A stretch of DNA of 42,652 nt from SpSt-600 sp042408195. GTDB lineage: Bacteria > Chloroflexota > Anaerolineae > SpSt-600. Location of the stretch: positions 1-42,652 of the forward strand of contig JBHOQL010000012.1 of assembly GCA_042408195.1 (NCBI GenBank), read 5' to 3'. The first letter of the stretch is position 1. The number at the start of each line of letters is the position of its first letter. Below the pieces are notes generated by a model. That model had not been told where the DNA came from, made no database searches, and was given only the letters and a program-made list of their open reading frames with translations. Positions 8,784 through 16,914 of this stretch are shown here, one piece after another. The position numbers and the translations under genes were made by a program.

Positions 8784-8923
8784 GACGTGAAAATCAGCGG
8801 GTTGGAAGAGAATATCCTGAGGCAGGGCCGGTGGTTTCCTGCCCTTGGAGATATGAGGCCGATGGAACCCGGGAAGCCGCGTCGACGTCTTTATCTCAGA
8901 CCATCGCTAAAGGAGGTCAAGCT
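8784..8923 (+). other. Long 5' leader of the DUF4349 lipoprotein gene, possibly structured
   Basis: About 140 bases between the predicted transcription start and the lipoprotein ATG. Pairings visible by eye are GGCAGG/CCTGCC (8821-8826 with 8838-8843) and a long-range CGATGG/CCATCG (8860-8865 with 8901-8906), the latter closing just before the AAGGAGG ribosome site. It matches no riboswitch class I could recall. An in-frame GTG at 8831 could extend the protein upstream but would precede the signal peptide, so it is rejected. Confidence 0.3.
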
Positions 8924-9799
8924 ATGAAAAAGTTGATGTCTTTAACTCTGCTGTTTCTTCTCCTGGCAGTGGGATGCAAAGCCCCTGTTGCTCTGCTTCC
9001 CGAAGCCAAGTCAGGCGAAAGGCTCGGAGCCCCTCTCCCCACCCTGCTCCCAGCAATTGGTGTTAAAGAAACGGTTGGCTTACAGCTCCCTTCCATGACC
9101 GAGAGGATGATAATCCGCCGAGCCGAGCTTTCCCTGGTAGTGCGAGACACGAGAGAGGCCATCTCTAAGGTTGAGGCAATAGCCCTGGAGAAAGGTGGTT
9201 ATCTCCACCAGTCCAGCGTATGGAAAGAGAATGAGAGCCTAAGAGCCCAGCTTATAATAATGGTGCCAGCGGCGAGGTTTGAGGAAACCCTTGAAGCCCT
9301 TAGGAAGCTGGCTGTTGACATCCTGGGGGAATCGGTCTCAGGGCAGGATGTAACTGAGGAATACGTGGACTTGGAGGCACGCCTCAAAAACCTGGAGGCT
9401 ACGGAGAAAGAACTGAGGGAGCTGTTGGCCACCGTGAGGGAGCGCTCTGGGAAAGCTGAGGATATAATGGCTGTTTACCGGGAACTCACCCATATAAGGG
9501 AGGAAATTGAAAGGGTGAAGGGCCGAATGAAATACTTGGAGCAGATGACAAGTTTCTCCACCATTGTGGTCAACCTCACCCCCAGCGTTCTGGCCCAACC
9601 TGTAGCCCCTACTACTTGGAGACCGGCCAGGACCCTCTGGCACGCAGCCAGGGCACTGGTTAGGGTCCTCCAGTTCTTTGTGGATGCTGTTATATGGACC
9701 ACTGTGGTGGTAATCCCAGTGCTTCTGCCTTTTGCCTTTGTGGCTTTCTTAATCTGGCGGAGCGTAAGGAAAAAACCAAAGCGGGAGACAAAGCAATGA
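8924..9799 (+). CDS. DUF4349 family lipoprotein
   Basis: 291 residues. The ATG at 8924 has AAGGAGGTC 5 bases upstream and opens directly into a signal sequence (MKKLMSLTLLFLLLAVGC), where LAVGC is a lipobox. The DUF4349 domain at about residues 55-235 shows the typical start (RMIIRRAELSLVV), the VEAIALEKGGYL helix-turn, a VTEEYVDLEARLKNLEATE helix and a long coiled coil (REEIERVKGRMKYLEQMTS), ending in a strand (STIVVNLTP). A C-terminal membrane helix at about 255-280 (VVVIPVLLPFAFVAFLIW) is followed by a Lys/Arg-rich tail. The protein would be lipid-anchored outside and membrane-spanning at its C-terminus. The function of DUF4349 is unknown. The stop overlaps the ATG of the alpha-mannosidase gene, so the two are translationally coupled. 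Confidence 0.88.
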   Translation: MKKLMSLTLLFLLLAVGCKAPVALLPEAKSGERLGAPLPTLLPAIGVKETVGLQLPSMTERMIIRRAELSLVVRDTREAISKVEAIALEKGGYLHQSSVWKENESLRAQLIIMVPAARFEETLEALRKLAVDILGESVSGQDVTEEYVDLEARLKNLEATEKELRELLATVRERSGKAEDIMAVYRELTHIREEIERVKGRMKYLEQMTSFSTIVVNLTPSVLAQPVAPTTWRPARTLWHAARALVRVLQFFVDAVIWTTVVVIPVLLPFAFVAFLIWRSVRKKPKRETKQ

Positions 9800-12408
9800 A
9801 GGTGATCGTGGTTCCTCACACCCATTGGGACAGGGAATGGTATTTCCCCTTTGAGAGATTCCGGTACTATTTGGTTCGGATGCTGGATGAAATTCTGGAG
9901 CTGCTGGAGAGAGACAAGAGGTTCAGGCACTTCCTTCTGGATGGTCAGGCCATCATCGCCGAGGACTACCTGGAAATCCGCCCCGAGAAAACGGAGGCCC
10001 TCAGGAAAGCCATAACCCAAGGCCGCCTCTCCACAGGCCCATGGTACACCATGCCCGATGAGTTCCTGGCGGGAGGGGAAGCCCTAATCCGCAATCTGCT
10101 GGAGGGCCACAGGATAGGAGAAGCCCTGGGAGGAACAATGAAAGTGGGCTATCTTCCTGACCCCTTTGGACATATAGCTCAGATGCCTCAGATTTTACAG
10201 GGCTTTGGGATAAAGACGGCCTTTCTGACCCGCGGCGTAGCCCCTTCTAAAACCGAGTTTTGGTGGGAAGCCCCTGATGGCTCCAGGGTCCTTACCCATT
10301 GGTTCGCAGCTTCCTATTGTAATGCGCGGAATCTAACCCCGGATCCCGAAAACTTTGAGTTCGGACCCTTCGAGGGCCTTGATTCCCTGCTGGAATTCCT
10401 GAAAGGCCTCTCCACTTCCGGTGCCATCCTGCTCATGGCTGGATGCGACCATATGGGGCCGCAAAAGGACTTACCTGAAGTCCTTGAGGCGCTCTCGGCC
10501 AGGACAGGCTATCTTTTTACTTTAGGTTCCCTTGCAGATTTCATTGTACTCCTGGACGAAGACCAAGAGCTGGAGGTTATAAAAGGCGAACTGCGCACTC
10601 CCTTCTTTGCCCCCTTACTCCCTGGAGTGCTTTCCTCCAGGATCTACCTCAAACAAATGAACCACCAGGCCTTTACGCTGCTCAACTTCTATGCCGAACC
10701 GCTGGCTTCCTTCGCCATGGCCTTAGGAGAACCTTACCCTTCGCACTTTCTTAGGTACGCCTGGAAACTTCTCCTCAAGAACCACTTTCACGATTCCATC
10801 TGCGGGACCTCGGTGGATGAAGTGCATCGAGAAATGGTGGTGAGGTTTGCTCAGGTAGAGCAAGTGGCAAGGGAGTTGACCAATGATTATCTCCAAAGGA
10901 TTGGGCAGAAAATTAGAGGCTGGGATGGAGTGAACATTTTGGTTTTCAACCCCACCTCATCTCACCGGACCGATGTGGCGGAAGTGTGGGTTGAGCCAAG
11001 GCTCTCCCCTCCGCACGGCCGGGCTCAGGAGCCAGGCCCTGAAAACCTGGACCTCAGCCGATGCGTCCTCCTCTCGCCTGAGGGGAAAGCCATTCCCTTC
11101 CGCGTGGGAGAAAAGACTCTGGAAAGCAGGGATATCCTGGAAGGGGTGAAGCATGTGGAGAAGGTGAAACTTTCCTTCTTAGCTGAGGACATCCCGCCGT
11201 GGGGTTACAGGCTCTACCGCCTTATACCTGGGAGCCGTGCTGCTGCACCCGGCAACGGGCTTCTTTTGGACCAGAGGACCATGGAGAACGAGTTCTTCCG
11301 GGTGGAGGTGGTGGAAAACGGGACTCTGAGGGTTACGGACAAAGAGAGTGGAGCTGTTTACGAGAACATCGGCTACTTTGAAGATGTCGGGGATGCCGGG
11401 GATGAGTACAATTTTGAGCTTCCCGAAAACCAGGAGGTGTTCACCACCCTCAACCAGAAGGCTGGGATAGAAGTTAGCGAAAGCTTCCGGGATTGGGCAA
11501 CCATCCGGATAACCCACCGATTTCTCATCCCTCAAGGTTTAACAGCAAGACGCGACCGCCGGAGTGCGAGGAAAGTGGAGTGCCCTGTCACGATTTTCGT
11601 TACCCTTAAGCGAGGCGTCAGGCGGATCGAGTTCCGTACTGTGGTGGAAAACAGAGCCCGCGATCACCGCCTCAGGGTGGCTTTCCCGACGGGAATACTC
11701 TGCCGAGAATCCATAGCCGAAAGCGCTTTTGCTCTGGTCTCTCGCCCCACCGCCCAGTCTGAAGCCATAAGCCCCTTTGAACTCCCTGTGAGCACTTACC
11801 CACAAGAGCGCTTCCTCATAATCCAGGGCGAAGGGCGTGGGGTGGCCTTGTTGAACAAAGGGCTTCCGGAATACGAGGTTACCCCCGAAGGGGTGATTTT
11901 CCTGACCCTCCTCCGATGTGTGGGATGGCTCTCAAGGGACGATCTGCGTTCCCGGCTCGGGCATGCCGGCCCTCCCTATGAAGTTCCCGAAGCTCAGTGT
12001 CCCGGTGTGCACATCTTTGAATATGCCTTGGTGCCCTTCCGAGGCTCCTGGCAGGAAGCCCTCCCTTGGCTTGAAGCTGAAGCCTTCACCCGTCCTTTGG
12101 TGGGTGCAAGGGTGGATGCATCAGGGGACATGCCCGCTTCCGGCAGCTTCCTGGAAATACATCCCCTGCAGGTTGTGATAAGCGCCATAAAGGGGGCTGA
12201 AGATGGAAGAGGCATCGTGCTGAGGCTGTGGAACCCCTTACAAGAAGAAATCTCCGCCTGTATCACCTTTTGGCGCAAAATTAGTGAAGCATGGGAAACA
12301 AATCTCATGGAAGAGCTCCTCAGCCCCCTCGAAGTTGACGATGGAAGGATTTCGTTTAAGATGCGAGCATGCGAGATTAAAACCCTGAAGATCCTCTTCG
12401 CAAATTGA
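9796..12408 (+). CDS. GH38 alpha-mannosidase
   Basis: 870 residues; the ATG at 9796 overlaps the preceding TGA (ATGA). GH38 enzymes hydrolyse alpha-mannosides with a zinc-assisted retaining mechanism. Visible signatures are HTHWDREW at the N-terminus (His 10 and Asp 12 as zinc ligands), YLPDPFGHIAQMPQIL with the nucleophile Asp 122, AGCDHMGPQKD, and the NHFHDSICGTSVDEVHREM block that begins the middle domain. The C-terminal half is the usual beta-rich domain. Length fits the bacterial family. No signal peptide is present, so it is cytoplasmic and probably acts on imported manno-oligosaccharides or on glycans released from cell material. Coupling to a DUF4349 lipoprotein is unexplained. The gene is followed by a 340-base gap carrying a dispersed repeat. 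Confidence 0.95.
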   Translation: MKVIVVPHTHWDREWYFPFERFRYYLVRMLDEILELLERDKRFRHFLLDGQAIIAEDYLEIRPEKTEALRKAITQGRLSTGPWYTMPDEFLAGGEALIRNLLEGHRIGEALGGTMKVGYLPDPFGHIAQMPQILQGFGIKTAFLTRGVAPSKTEFWWEAPDGSRVLTHWFAASYCNARNLTPDPENFEFGPFEGLDSLLEFLKGLSTSGAILLMAGCDHMGPQKDLPEVLEALSARTGYLFTLGSLADFIVLLDEDQELEVIKGELRTPFFAPLLPGVLSSRIYLKQMNHQAFTLLNFYAEPLASFAMALGEPYPSHFLRYAWKLLLKNHFHDSICGTSVDEVHREMVVRFAQVEQVARELTNDYLQRIGQKIRGWDGVNILVFNPTSSHRTDVAEVWVEPRLSPPHGRAQEPGPENLDLSRCVLLSPEGKAIPFRVGEKTLESRDILEGVKHVEKVKLSFLAEDIPPWGYRLYRLIPGSRAAAPGNGLLLDQRTMENEFFRVEVVENGTLRVTDKESGAVYENIGYFEDVGDAGDEYNFELPENQEVFTTLNQKAGIEVSESFRDWATIRITHRFLIPQGLTARRDRRSARKVECPVTIFVTLKRGVRRIEFRTVVENRARDHRLRVAFPTGILCRESIAESAFALVSRPTAQSEAISPFELPVSTYPQERFLIIQGEGRGVALLNKGLPEYEVTPEGVIFLTLLRCVGWLSRDDLRSRLGHAGPPYEVPEAQCPGVHIFEYALVPFRGSWQEALPWLEAEAFTRPLVGARVDASGDMPASGSFLEIHPLQVVISAIKGAEDGRGIVLRLWNPLQEEISACITFWRKISEAWETNLMEELLSPLEVDDGRISFKMRACEIKTLKILFAN

Positions 12409-12464
12409 AGCCAGACCACCCCGATCTCTAGTAACCACCTCCGACGCAAGGTTGGGAACGAATT

Positions 12465-12535
12465 ACTACCTCTCGCAGACCGCCACGAGTGGGACCTCAG
12501 GCCACTGCAAACCAAAAGCCTGCAGGGGTGGGCAA
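12465..12535 (+). repeat. Copy A of a dispersed degenerate intergenic repeat
   Basis: Aligns along about 70 bases with the copy at 37083-37165. Shared blocks are CTACCTC, CCGCC(C)ACGAGTGGGACC, GCAAACC, AAAGCC and GGGGGCGGGCAA with a few changes. CCAC-GA-GTGG is a small imperfect palindrome. It lies between the GH38 stop and the promoter of the next operon. Confidence 0.6.
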
Positions 12536-12623
12536 CAAGAACAAGGGTCAAAGGGCAAGGAGGATACGCCCCCAGGAGCAGCATGGGTTCACAGTCTGTT
12601 CCCAGCGCAGGAGATCCGCTTCC

Positions 12624-12652
12624 TTGCTTTAGCTTTTGTTTCACCATATAAT
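12624..12652 (+). promoter_or_regulatory. Promoter of the small-ORF/GH1/M20/transaldolase run
   Basis: TTGCTT (12624-12629), 17-base spacer, perfect TATAAT (12647-12652). The predicted start is near 12659, giving about 87 bases of leader before the small ORF at 12746. Confidence 0.7.
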
Positions 12653-12745
12653 TAGGTGCACGCATGATTTGTCAGTAAGTTGCTGGGCAAGTTAAGAGGA
12701 TTGCTTTCTGGGCAGAAGGTAGCATGATACCTCTGAAGGTGCTCA

Positions 12746-12925
12746 ATGTTCCGTCGTCCCCCTTTCCAGCAAGAAGAATTCATCCGACAAATGACAGAAC
12801 AGGTGGCCCAAATGGCCCAGCGGATGGCCGAATGGGTGGCCGCTCAACCTCGAACGCTGGAGGGAATAGAAAAGGAAATGTTCGCTCTCTTTCACCAATT
12901 GAGGCGTGCCTCTGCTTTACATTGA
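12746..12925 (+). CDS. Small uncharacterised protein (59 aa) upstream of GH1
   Basis: ATG at 12746 with GAAGGTG 4 bases upstream; TGA at 12923-12925. The product begins MFRRPPFQQEEFIRQ and then forms an amphipathic, Gln/Met/Ala-rich helix (MTEQVAQMAQRMAEW), with no membrane segment and no Cys. It lies just after a good promoter and ends 16 bases before the GH1 ATG, whose own AGGAGG begins within the gap. Position, ribosome site and coding-like composition support a real gene. It is not recognised; it could be a regulator or partner of the glycosidase operon. Confidence 0.6.
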   Translation: MFRRPPFQQEEFIRQMTEQVAQMAQRMAEWVAAQPRTLEGIEKEMFALFHQLRRASALH

Positions 12926-12941
12926 GACAGGAGGAAAAACC

Positions 12942-14231
12942 ATGTATTCCTTTCCCATTGGTTTCCTCTGGGGAACTGCAACCAGTGCCCACCAAGTGGA
13001 GGGATACAACGAGAACAACGATTGGTGGCAGTGGGAGAAAACCCCTGGCCACATAAAGGATGGGTCCACCTCAGGCGCTGCCTGCGATTGGTGGAACAGA
13101 GCCGAGGAAGACCTCGCCATCGCCGCCCAAATGGGACAGAATGCCCACCGACTTTCGGTGGAATGGAGCCGGATAGAGCCCGAGGAAGGGAAATGGAACG
13201 AGCAAGCCCTTGCCCGCTACCGGAAACTCTTGGAATTCATGCGCCAGAACGGCTTGAAGCCCATGGTAACCCTGCACCACTTCACCAATCCCCGCTGGCT
13301 GGTAGCTAAGGGAGGATGGGAAAACCGAGAAGTGATCCCCCTATTCGAGCGTTTCGTCACTAAAGTGGTAGATGTCCTCGGGGACCTGTGCGACTTGTGG
13401 TGTACAATCAACGAGCCTAACGTTTACATCTACGAAGGTTATATAATCGCCTACTGGCCTCCCCAGAAGAAAGACTTCGCTCTGGCCTTCAAGGTCTTGA
13501 GGCACATGGCCGAAGCCCATGCAGCCGCTTATCATGCCATCCATCGCCTCCAGCCCGAAGCCTCCGTTGGTCTGGCCTACAATATGCGCATATTTGACCC
13601 CGCAAACCCTTCCTCGCCCCTCGACAGGGCTATGGGAAAGCTGCTGGATTTCGCCTTCAACTGGCTCTTCCTGAAGGCCGTGACCGAAGGCAGGCTTGCT
13701 TTCCCCTTAGGGAAAGGGGAAAAAGTGGATAAATTGGCCAATACTATTGATTACTCTGGGATAAACTACTACGTCCGGGATTTGGTAGCTTTTGACTTCC
13801 GCAGGCCTGGAGAATTTTTTGTCAGGCGCTTTCCATCCCCCGGAGGAGAAAAGGGACCTGAGGACTGGGGAGAATACTACCCCGATGGCCTCTACCGCTT
13901 ACTTATTAAACTATCCGCTTTCGGAAAGCCCATTTACGTAACCGAGAACGGTTGTCCTGATAATACCGATGAGATCCGTCCCCGTTTCCTACTTCAGCAC
14001 CTCCTTGCCCTATGGAGGGCTATCCAAGAAGGTGCTCCGGTGAAGGGTTATTTCTTCTGGACTCTGGTAGATAACTTCGAGTGGGCAGAAGGCTGGAGCC
14101 GACGCTTCGGCCTCATCGCCCTAAATGAAAAGACACAAGAGAGGAAGATAAGGCCCAGCGGCGAACTTTACGCCCGCATTTGCAGGGCCAATGCCATAAC
14201 CGAAGATATGCTGGAAAAGTGGGGAATTTGA
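12942..14231 (+). CDS. GH1 beta-glycosidase
   Basis: 429 residues; ATG at 12942 behind AGGAGG. Family GH1 hydrolyses beta-glucosides, beta-galactosides and related substrates with retention, in a (beta/alpha)8 barrel. Seen here: FLWGTATSAHQVEG with the sugar-binding Gln, LHHF, acid/base Glu 158 in TINEPN, nucleophile Glu 335 in YVTENG, and the aglycone/-1 site block DNFEWAEGWSRRFGLI. No signal peptide, so cytoplasmic, acting on imported disaccharides. It is slightly shorter than the usual 440-480 residues, with no missing catalytic motif. Exact specificity cannot be read from the sequence. The stop TGA shares its A with the next gene's ATG. Confidence 0.95.
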   Translation: MYSFPIGFLWGTATSAHQVEGYNENNDWWQWEKTPGHIKDGSTSGAACDWWNRAEEDLAIAAQMGQNAHRLSVEWSRIEPEEGKWNEQALARYRKLLEFMRQNGLKPMVTLHHFTNPRWLVAKGGWENREVIPLFERFVTKVVDVLGDLCDLWCTINEPNVYIYEGYIIAYWPPQKKDFALAFKVLRHMAEAHAAAYHAIHRLQPEASVGLAYNMRIFDPANPSSPLDRAMGKLLDFAFNWLFLKAVTEGRLAFPLGKGEKVDKLANTIDYSGINYYVRDLVAFDFRRPGEFFVRRFPSPGGEKGPEDWGEYYPDGLYRLLIKLSAFGKPIYVTENGCPDNTDEIRPRFLLQHLLALWRAIQEGAPVKGYFFWTLVDNFEWAEGWSRRFGLIALNEKTQERKIRPSGELYARICRANAITEDMLEKWGI

Positions 14232-14629
14232 TGGACTGGGGAGAAATCGTAATCGTAGAGGAAAAAATAAGGGAAGCCATCGCCAGAGGCGAATTCGATA
14301 ACCTCCCGGGGAAGGGGCAACCGCTCATCTTGGAAGATTACCCATTTACTCCCCCTGAATGGCGACTCGCCTTCAAAATCCTGGCCGATGCAGGCTTTGT
14401 GCCGGACTGGATTGCATTGGATAACGAAATCCGAGAGAGGATGGAGAACTGGCACAGAAAAGCCCGTTCCTTGCAGAAGGGCGAAAGCAGTGAGCGCCGT
14501 TGGCTTGAGGAGGAAGCGGAAGAAATTAACCGGCTTATAGAACTCTTCAATCTGAAAGTACCGATAAAGTGGCTCCAGCGCCGAAAGTTTTATCCCAAAA
14601 TCCCTCAGGAGGAGGCACCATGGAAATAA
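14231..14629 (+). CDS. DUF1992 (DnaJC28-conserved-domain) protein
   Basis: 132 residues; the ATG at 14231 overlaps the GH1 stop by one base. The family signature is clear: VEEKIREAIARGEFDNLPGKGQPL near the N-terminus, then DYPFTPPEWRLAFKILADAGFVPDW and a charged helical tail. This domain occurs alone in bacteria and in the human DnaJ homologue DNAJC28; its function is not established. There is no J domain. The 3' end overlaps the start of the M20 peptidase gene by 10 bases. Confidence 0.88.
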   Translation: MDWGEIVIVEEKIREAIARGEFDNLPGKGQPLILEDYPFTPPEWRLAFKILADAGFVPDWIALDNEIRERMENWHRKARSLQKGESSERRWLEEEAEEINRLIELFNLKVPIKWLQRRKFYPKIPQEEAPWK

Positions 14630-15933
14630 GGGATGAAGCCGTAAAACACCTCCAGGAGCTCATCCGCATAAAGACTGTCAACCCTCCGGGGAACGAGACC
14701 CTTGCTGCCGAATACGTGGCCGATGTTCTGAACCAGGAAGGAATTGAAGTCAAGGTGATAGAGTCGGCCCCGGGGCGGGGAAACGTCATCGCTCGGTTGA
14801 GGGGCAAGGGGGATGGAGGACCGCTGTTGCTTTTATCCCACCTCGATGTGGTTCCAGTGGAAGAGGCTAAGTGGGAACGGGACCCCTTTGGCGGGGAACT
14901 CGTGGATGGCTACATCTGGGGAAGAGGGGCGGTGGACACAAAAAATCTCACGGTTATGGAAATGATGTGCCTCATCCAAGCTAAAAGGGAGGGCCTGAGC
15001 CTGAAGCGAGATATTATCTTGGCCGCCACCGCCGATGAGGAAATGGGTGGAATAATGGGTGTGAAGTGGCTCCTGGACAACCACCCAGAGCTTCTGGCCT
15101 GTGAATATGCCATAAACGAAGGGGGAGGCTATGGGATTGAGTTCGCAGGCCACCGGTACTACGTGTGCGATACTGCGGAAAAAAGCCCCTGCTGGATAAA
15201 GGTCAGGACAAAGGGAAAGGCTGGCCACGCTTCCAGACCAGTGGACGATAACGCTGTCCTCAAATTGGTAGAAGCTCTGGCCCGGCTAGGTAAAGCTCGC
15301 CTGCCCATGCACCGCACGGCGACTGTCGAACGTTTCATTAAAATTCTTGCCAGAGACCAGAAATTCCCGAATTCTTTACTTTTACCCCTCATCCTCAACC
15401 CCCTTTTTGAACCTCTAATCCTTAAGCGCCTGCCTAAAAACATCGCCCCAATTTTCAAGGCTCTCCTCCACAACACAGCCACCCCTACTGTCCTTAGGGC
15501 CGGCCAGAAGACCAACGTTATCCCTTCAGAGGCTGAAGCAGAGGTGGACTGTCGCGTCCTCCCAGGCCAGACAAAGGAAACCCTCCTAGCCGAAATCCGA
15601 CCCTACCTCGGACCTGATGTAGAGATAGAAGTGCTTATGGAACCCGAACCCTTTGAAACCCATTACGAAACTGAACTATTCCGCATATTCCAAGAGGTCA
15701 TAGCCGAGGAGGACCCCCAGGCTAAAGTTATTCCGTTCATGCTTCCTGCCACCACTGATAGCCGTTTCCTCGCCAAGAGGGGAGTTAAGGTCTACGGCTT
15801 CTCTCCGATGAAATACGACCCTAAGTGCAACTTTCTGGAGCTAGCTCACAGCCACAACGAGCGCGTTTCCGTCGATAGCCTTATTTTCGGAGTAAGGTCA
15901 CTCTATAAGATAGTGAAGCGATTCTGCGCCTGA
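14620..15933 (+). CDS. M20 family metallopeptidase / deacylase
   Basis: 437 residues; ATG at 14620 behind CAGGAGGAGG. M20 enzymes (ArgE, DapE, carboxypeptidase G2, dipeptidases) use two zincs to cleave peptide or N-acyl bonds. Ligands visible: His 74 in LLSHLDVVP, Asp 106 in GRGAVDTKN, catalytic Glu 140 and metal Glu 141 in ADEEMGG, Glu 167 in NEGGG, and His in LAHSHNE near the C-terminus. The lid/dimerisation domain begins near 185 (VRTKGKAGHASRP). The substrate cannot be assigned; it may be a dipeptidase or an acyl-amino-acid deacylase. It is cytoplasmic and lies inside the glycosidase operon. Confidence 0.9.
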   Translation: MEIRDEAVKHLQELIRIKTVNPPGNETLAAEYVADVLNQEGIEVKVIESAPGRGNVIARLRGKGDGGPLLLLSHLDVVPVEEAKWERDPFGGELVDGYIWGRGAVDTKNLTVMEMMCLIQAKREGLSLKRDIILAATADEEMGGIMGVKWLLDNHPELLACEYAINEGGGYGIEFAGHRYYVCDTAEKSPCWIKVRTKGKAGHASRPVDDNAVLKLVEALARLGKARLPMHRTATVERFIKILARDQKFPNSLLLPLILNPLFEPLILKRLPKNIAPIFKALLHNTATPTVLRAGQKTNVIPSEAEAEVDCRVLPGQTKETLLAEIRPYLGPDVEIEVLMEPEPFETHYETELFRIFQEVIAEEDPQAKVIPFMLPATTDSRFLAKRGVKVYGFSPMKYDPKCNFLELAHSHNERVSVDSLIFGVRSLYKIVKRFCA

Positions 15934-15943
15934 GGAGGTGGAG

Positions 15944-16591
15944 ATGGCTATCTACTTGGATTCCGCAGACCTGGAAGAAGTGCGAGAAGCCCTTTCCTCA
16001 GGCATAGTGCGGGGGGTGACCACCAATCCTGCCCTGATTGCTCGTACAGGCCGGAAACCTGAAGAGATTGTCGCAGCCATCTGCGAGTTCTGGCCTGAAG
16101 AACTCTTTTACCAGCCTTTCTCCACCGGCATTGAAGAGGCCCGAGAAGAACTAAACAGGATACGAGAAATTGCAGGTCCGATCTTAGTCCCCAAGATTCC
16201 AGCCACTTGGGAGGGGTTCAAGCTCCTTTCAGACCTCGCTGGGAAAGGATGGCGGTGTGCCCTCACGGCCGTTTACAGCCCTTCGCAGGCCATTTTGGCC
16301 AGGGAAGCAGGGGCTTTCTACGTCATCCCCTACGTAAATAGGGCAACGCGTCAGGGGATCGACGGTCTGGAGCTGGTGACTCAGATTTCCCGTGTGCTTC
16401 AGGGCTCGCCGGTCCAGATAATAGCAGCAAGCCTGAAATCAGTGGAAGAAGTGCTGGCCGTCATGAACTGTGGTGCCCACCACGTGACCGTTCCCTGGTC
16501 TCTGCTCAGAGCCATGGCCGATCATCCTCTATCGCTGCAAGCGGTGGAAGAGTTTGCCCGCGCTGGCAGGTCCATGGAGGAGAAACAATGA
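15944..16591 (+). CDS. Transaldolase / fructose-6-phosphate aldolase-like protein
   Basis: 215 residues. The ATG at 15944 sits 5 bases after GAGGAGG; the GTG at 15938 lies within that site. It belongs to the short TalC/FSA-type transaldolase group: MAIYLDSADLEEV, GVTTNPALI, and the Schiff-base Lys 84 in LVPKIPATWEG, then TAVYSPSQAILA and a conserved C-terminal ASLKSVEEV block. It would act in the non-oxidative pentose phosphate pathway or cleave fructose 6-phosphate; the two cannot be separated by eye. The stop overlaps the next ATG (ATGA). Confidence 0.9.
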   Translation: MAIYLDSADLEEVREALSSGIVRGVTTNPALIARTGRKPEEIVAAICEFWPEELFYQPFSTGIEEAREELNRIREIAGPILVPKIPATWEGFKLLSDLAGKGWRCALTAVYSPSQAILAREAGAFYVIPYVNRATRQGIDGLELVTQISRVLQGSPVQIIAASLKSVEEVLAVMNCGAHHVTVPWSLLRAMADHPLSLQAVEEFARAGRSMEEKQ

Positions 16592-16914
16592 CTTCACCAC
16601 AAAAACTCATCGCAGAAATATCGAAAGCGCAAAGTTTTACATCGACACAGTGGCCCTACGTGCCCTGCTTTCGGCAGCAAAAGACCTTTTTGCGGTCTCG
16701 ACAATGGAAAAAGATCATTTTGCTTTCCCCGCTGTTGGTTCTCCTTACAGGGGGGTGTCGTTTCTCAGGGGAGAATTCCCCTCAGTTTGATTTGGGAATT
16801 TTCGCGGGTTGTGTGAGTCTCGTTCTGGCCTTGGCCTGGCTCATAGCCGGGATAGCTCTAGTAGTCGCGCTGACGGTTTTCTTCATCCTCCATTTCTTCC
16901 GGAGGAAATCATGA
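16588..16914 (+). CDS. Small membrane protein of unknown function
   Basis: 108 residues from the ATG at 16588, which overlaps the transaldolase stop and follows GGAGGAG. The polar N-terminus is followed by hydrophobic segments at about 42-56 (IILLSPLLVLLTGGC) and 70-103, and a basic tail (FFRRKS). LLTGGC resembles a lipobox; a TTG start at codon 35 would make it a small lipoprotein, so the first 34 residues are doubtful. Not recognised. Its stop overlaps the translin-family start. Confidence 0.55.
   Translation: MTSPQKLIAEISKAQSFTSTQWPYVPCFRQQKTFLRSRQWKKIILLSPLLVLLTGGCRFSGENSPQFDLGIFAGCVSLVLALAWLIAGIALVVALTVFFILHFFRRKS

Noticed and set aside
11994..12665. Minus-strand reading frame of 223 codons
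   Set aside because: Mostly antisense to the GH38 gene and then to the intergenic repeat and promoter; no recognisable domain.
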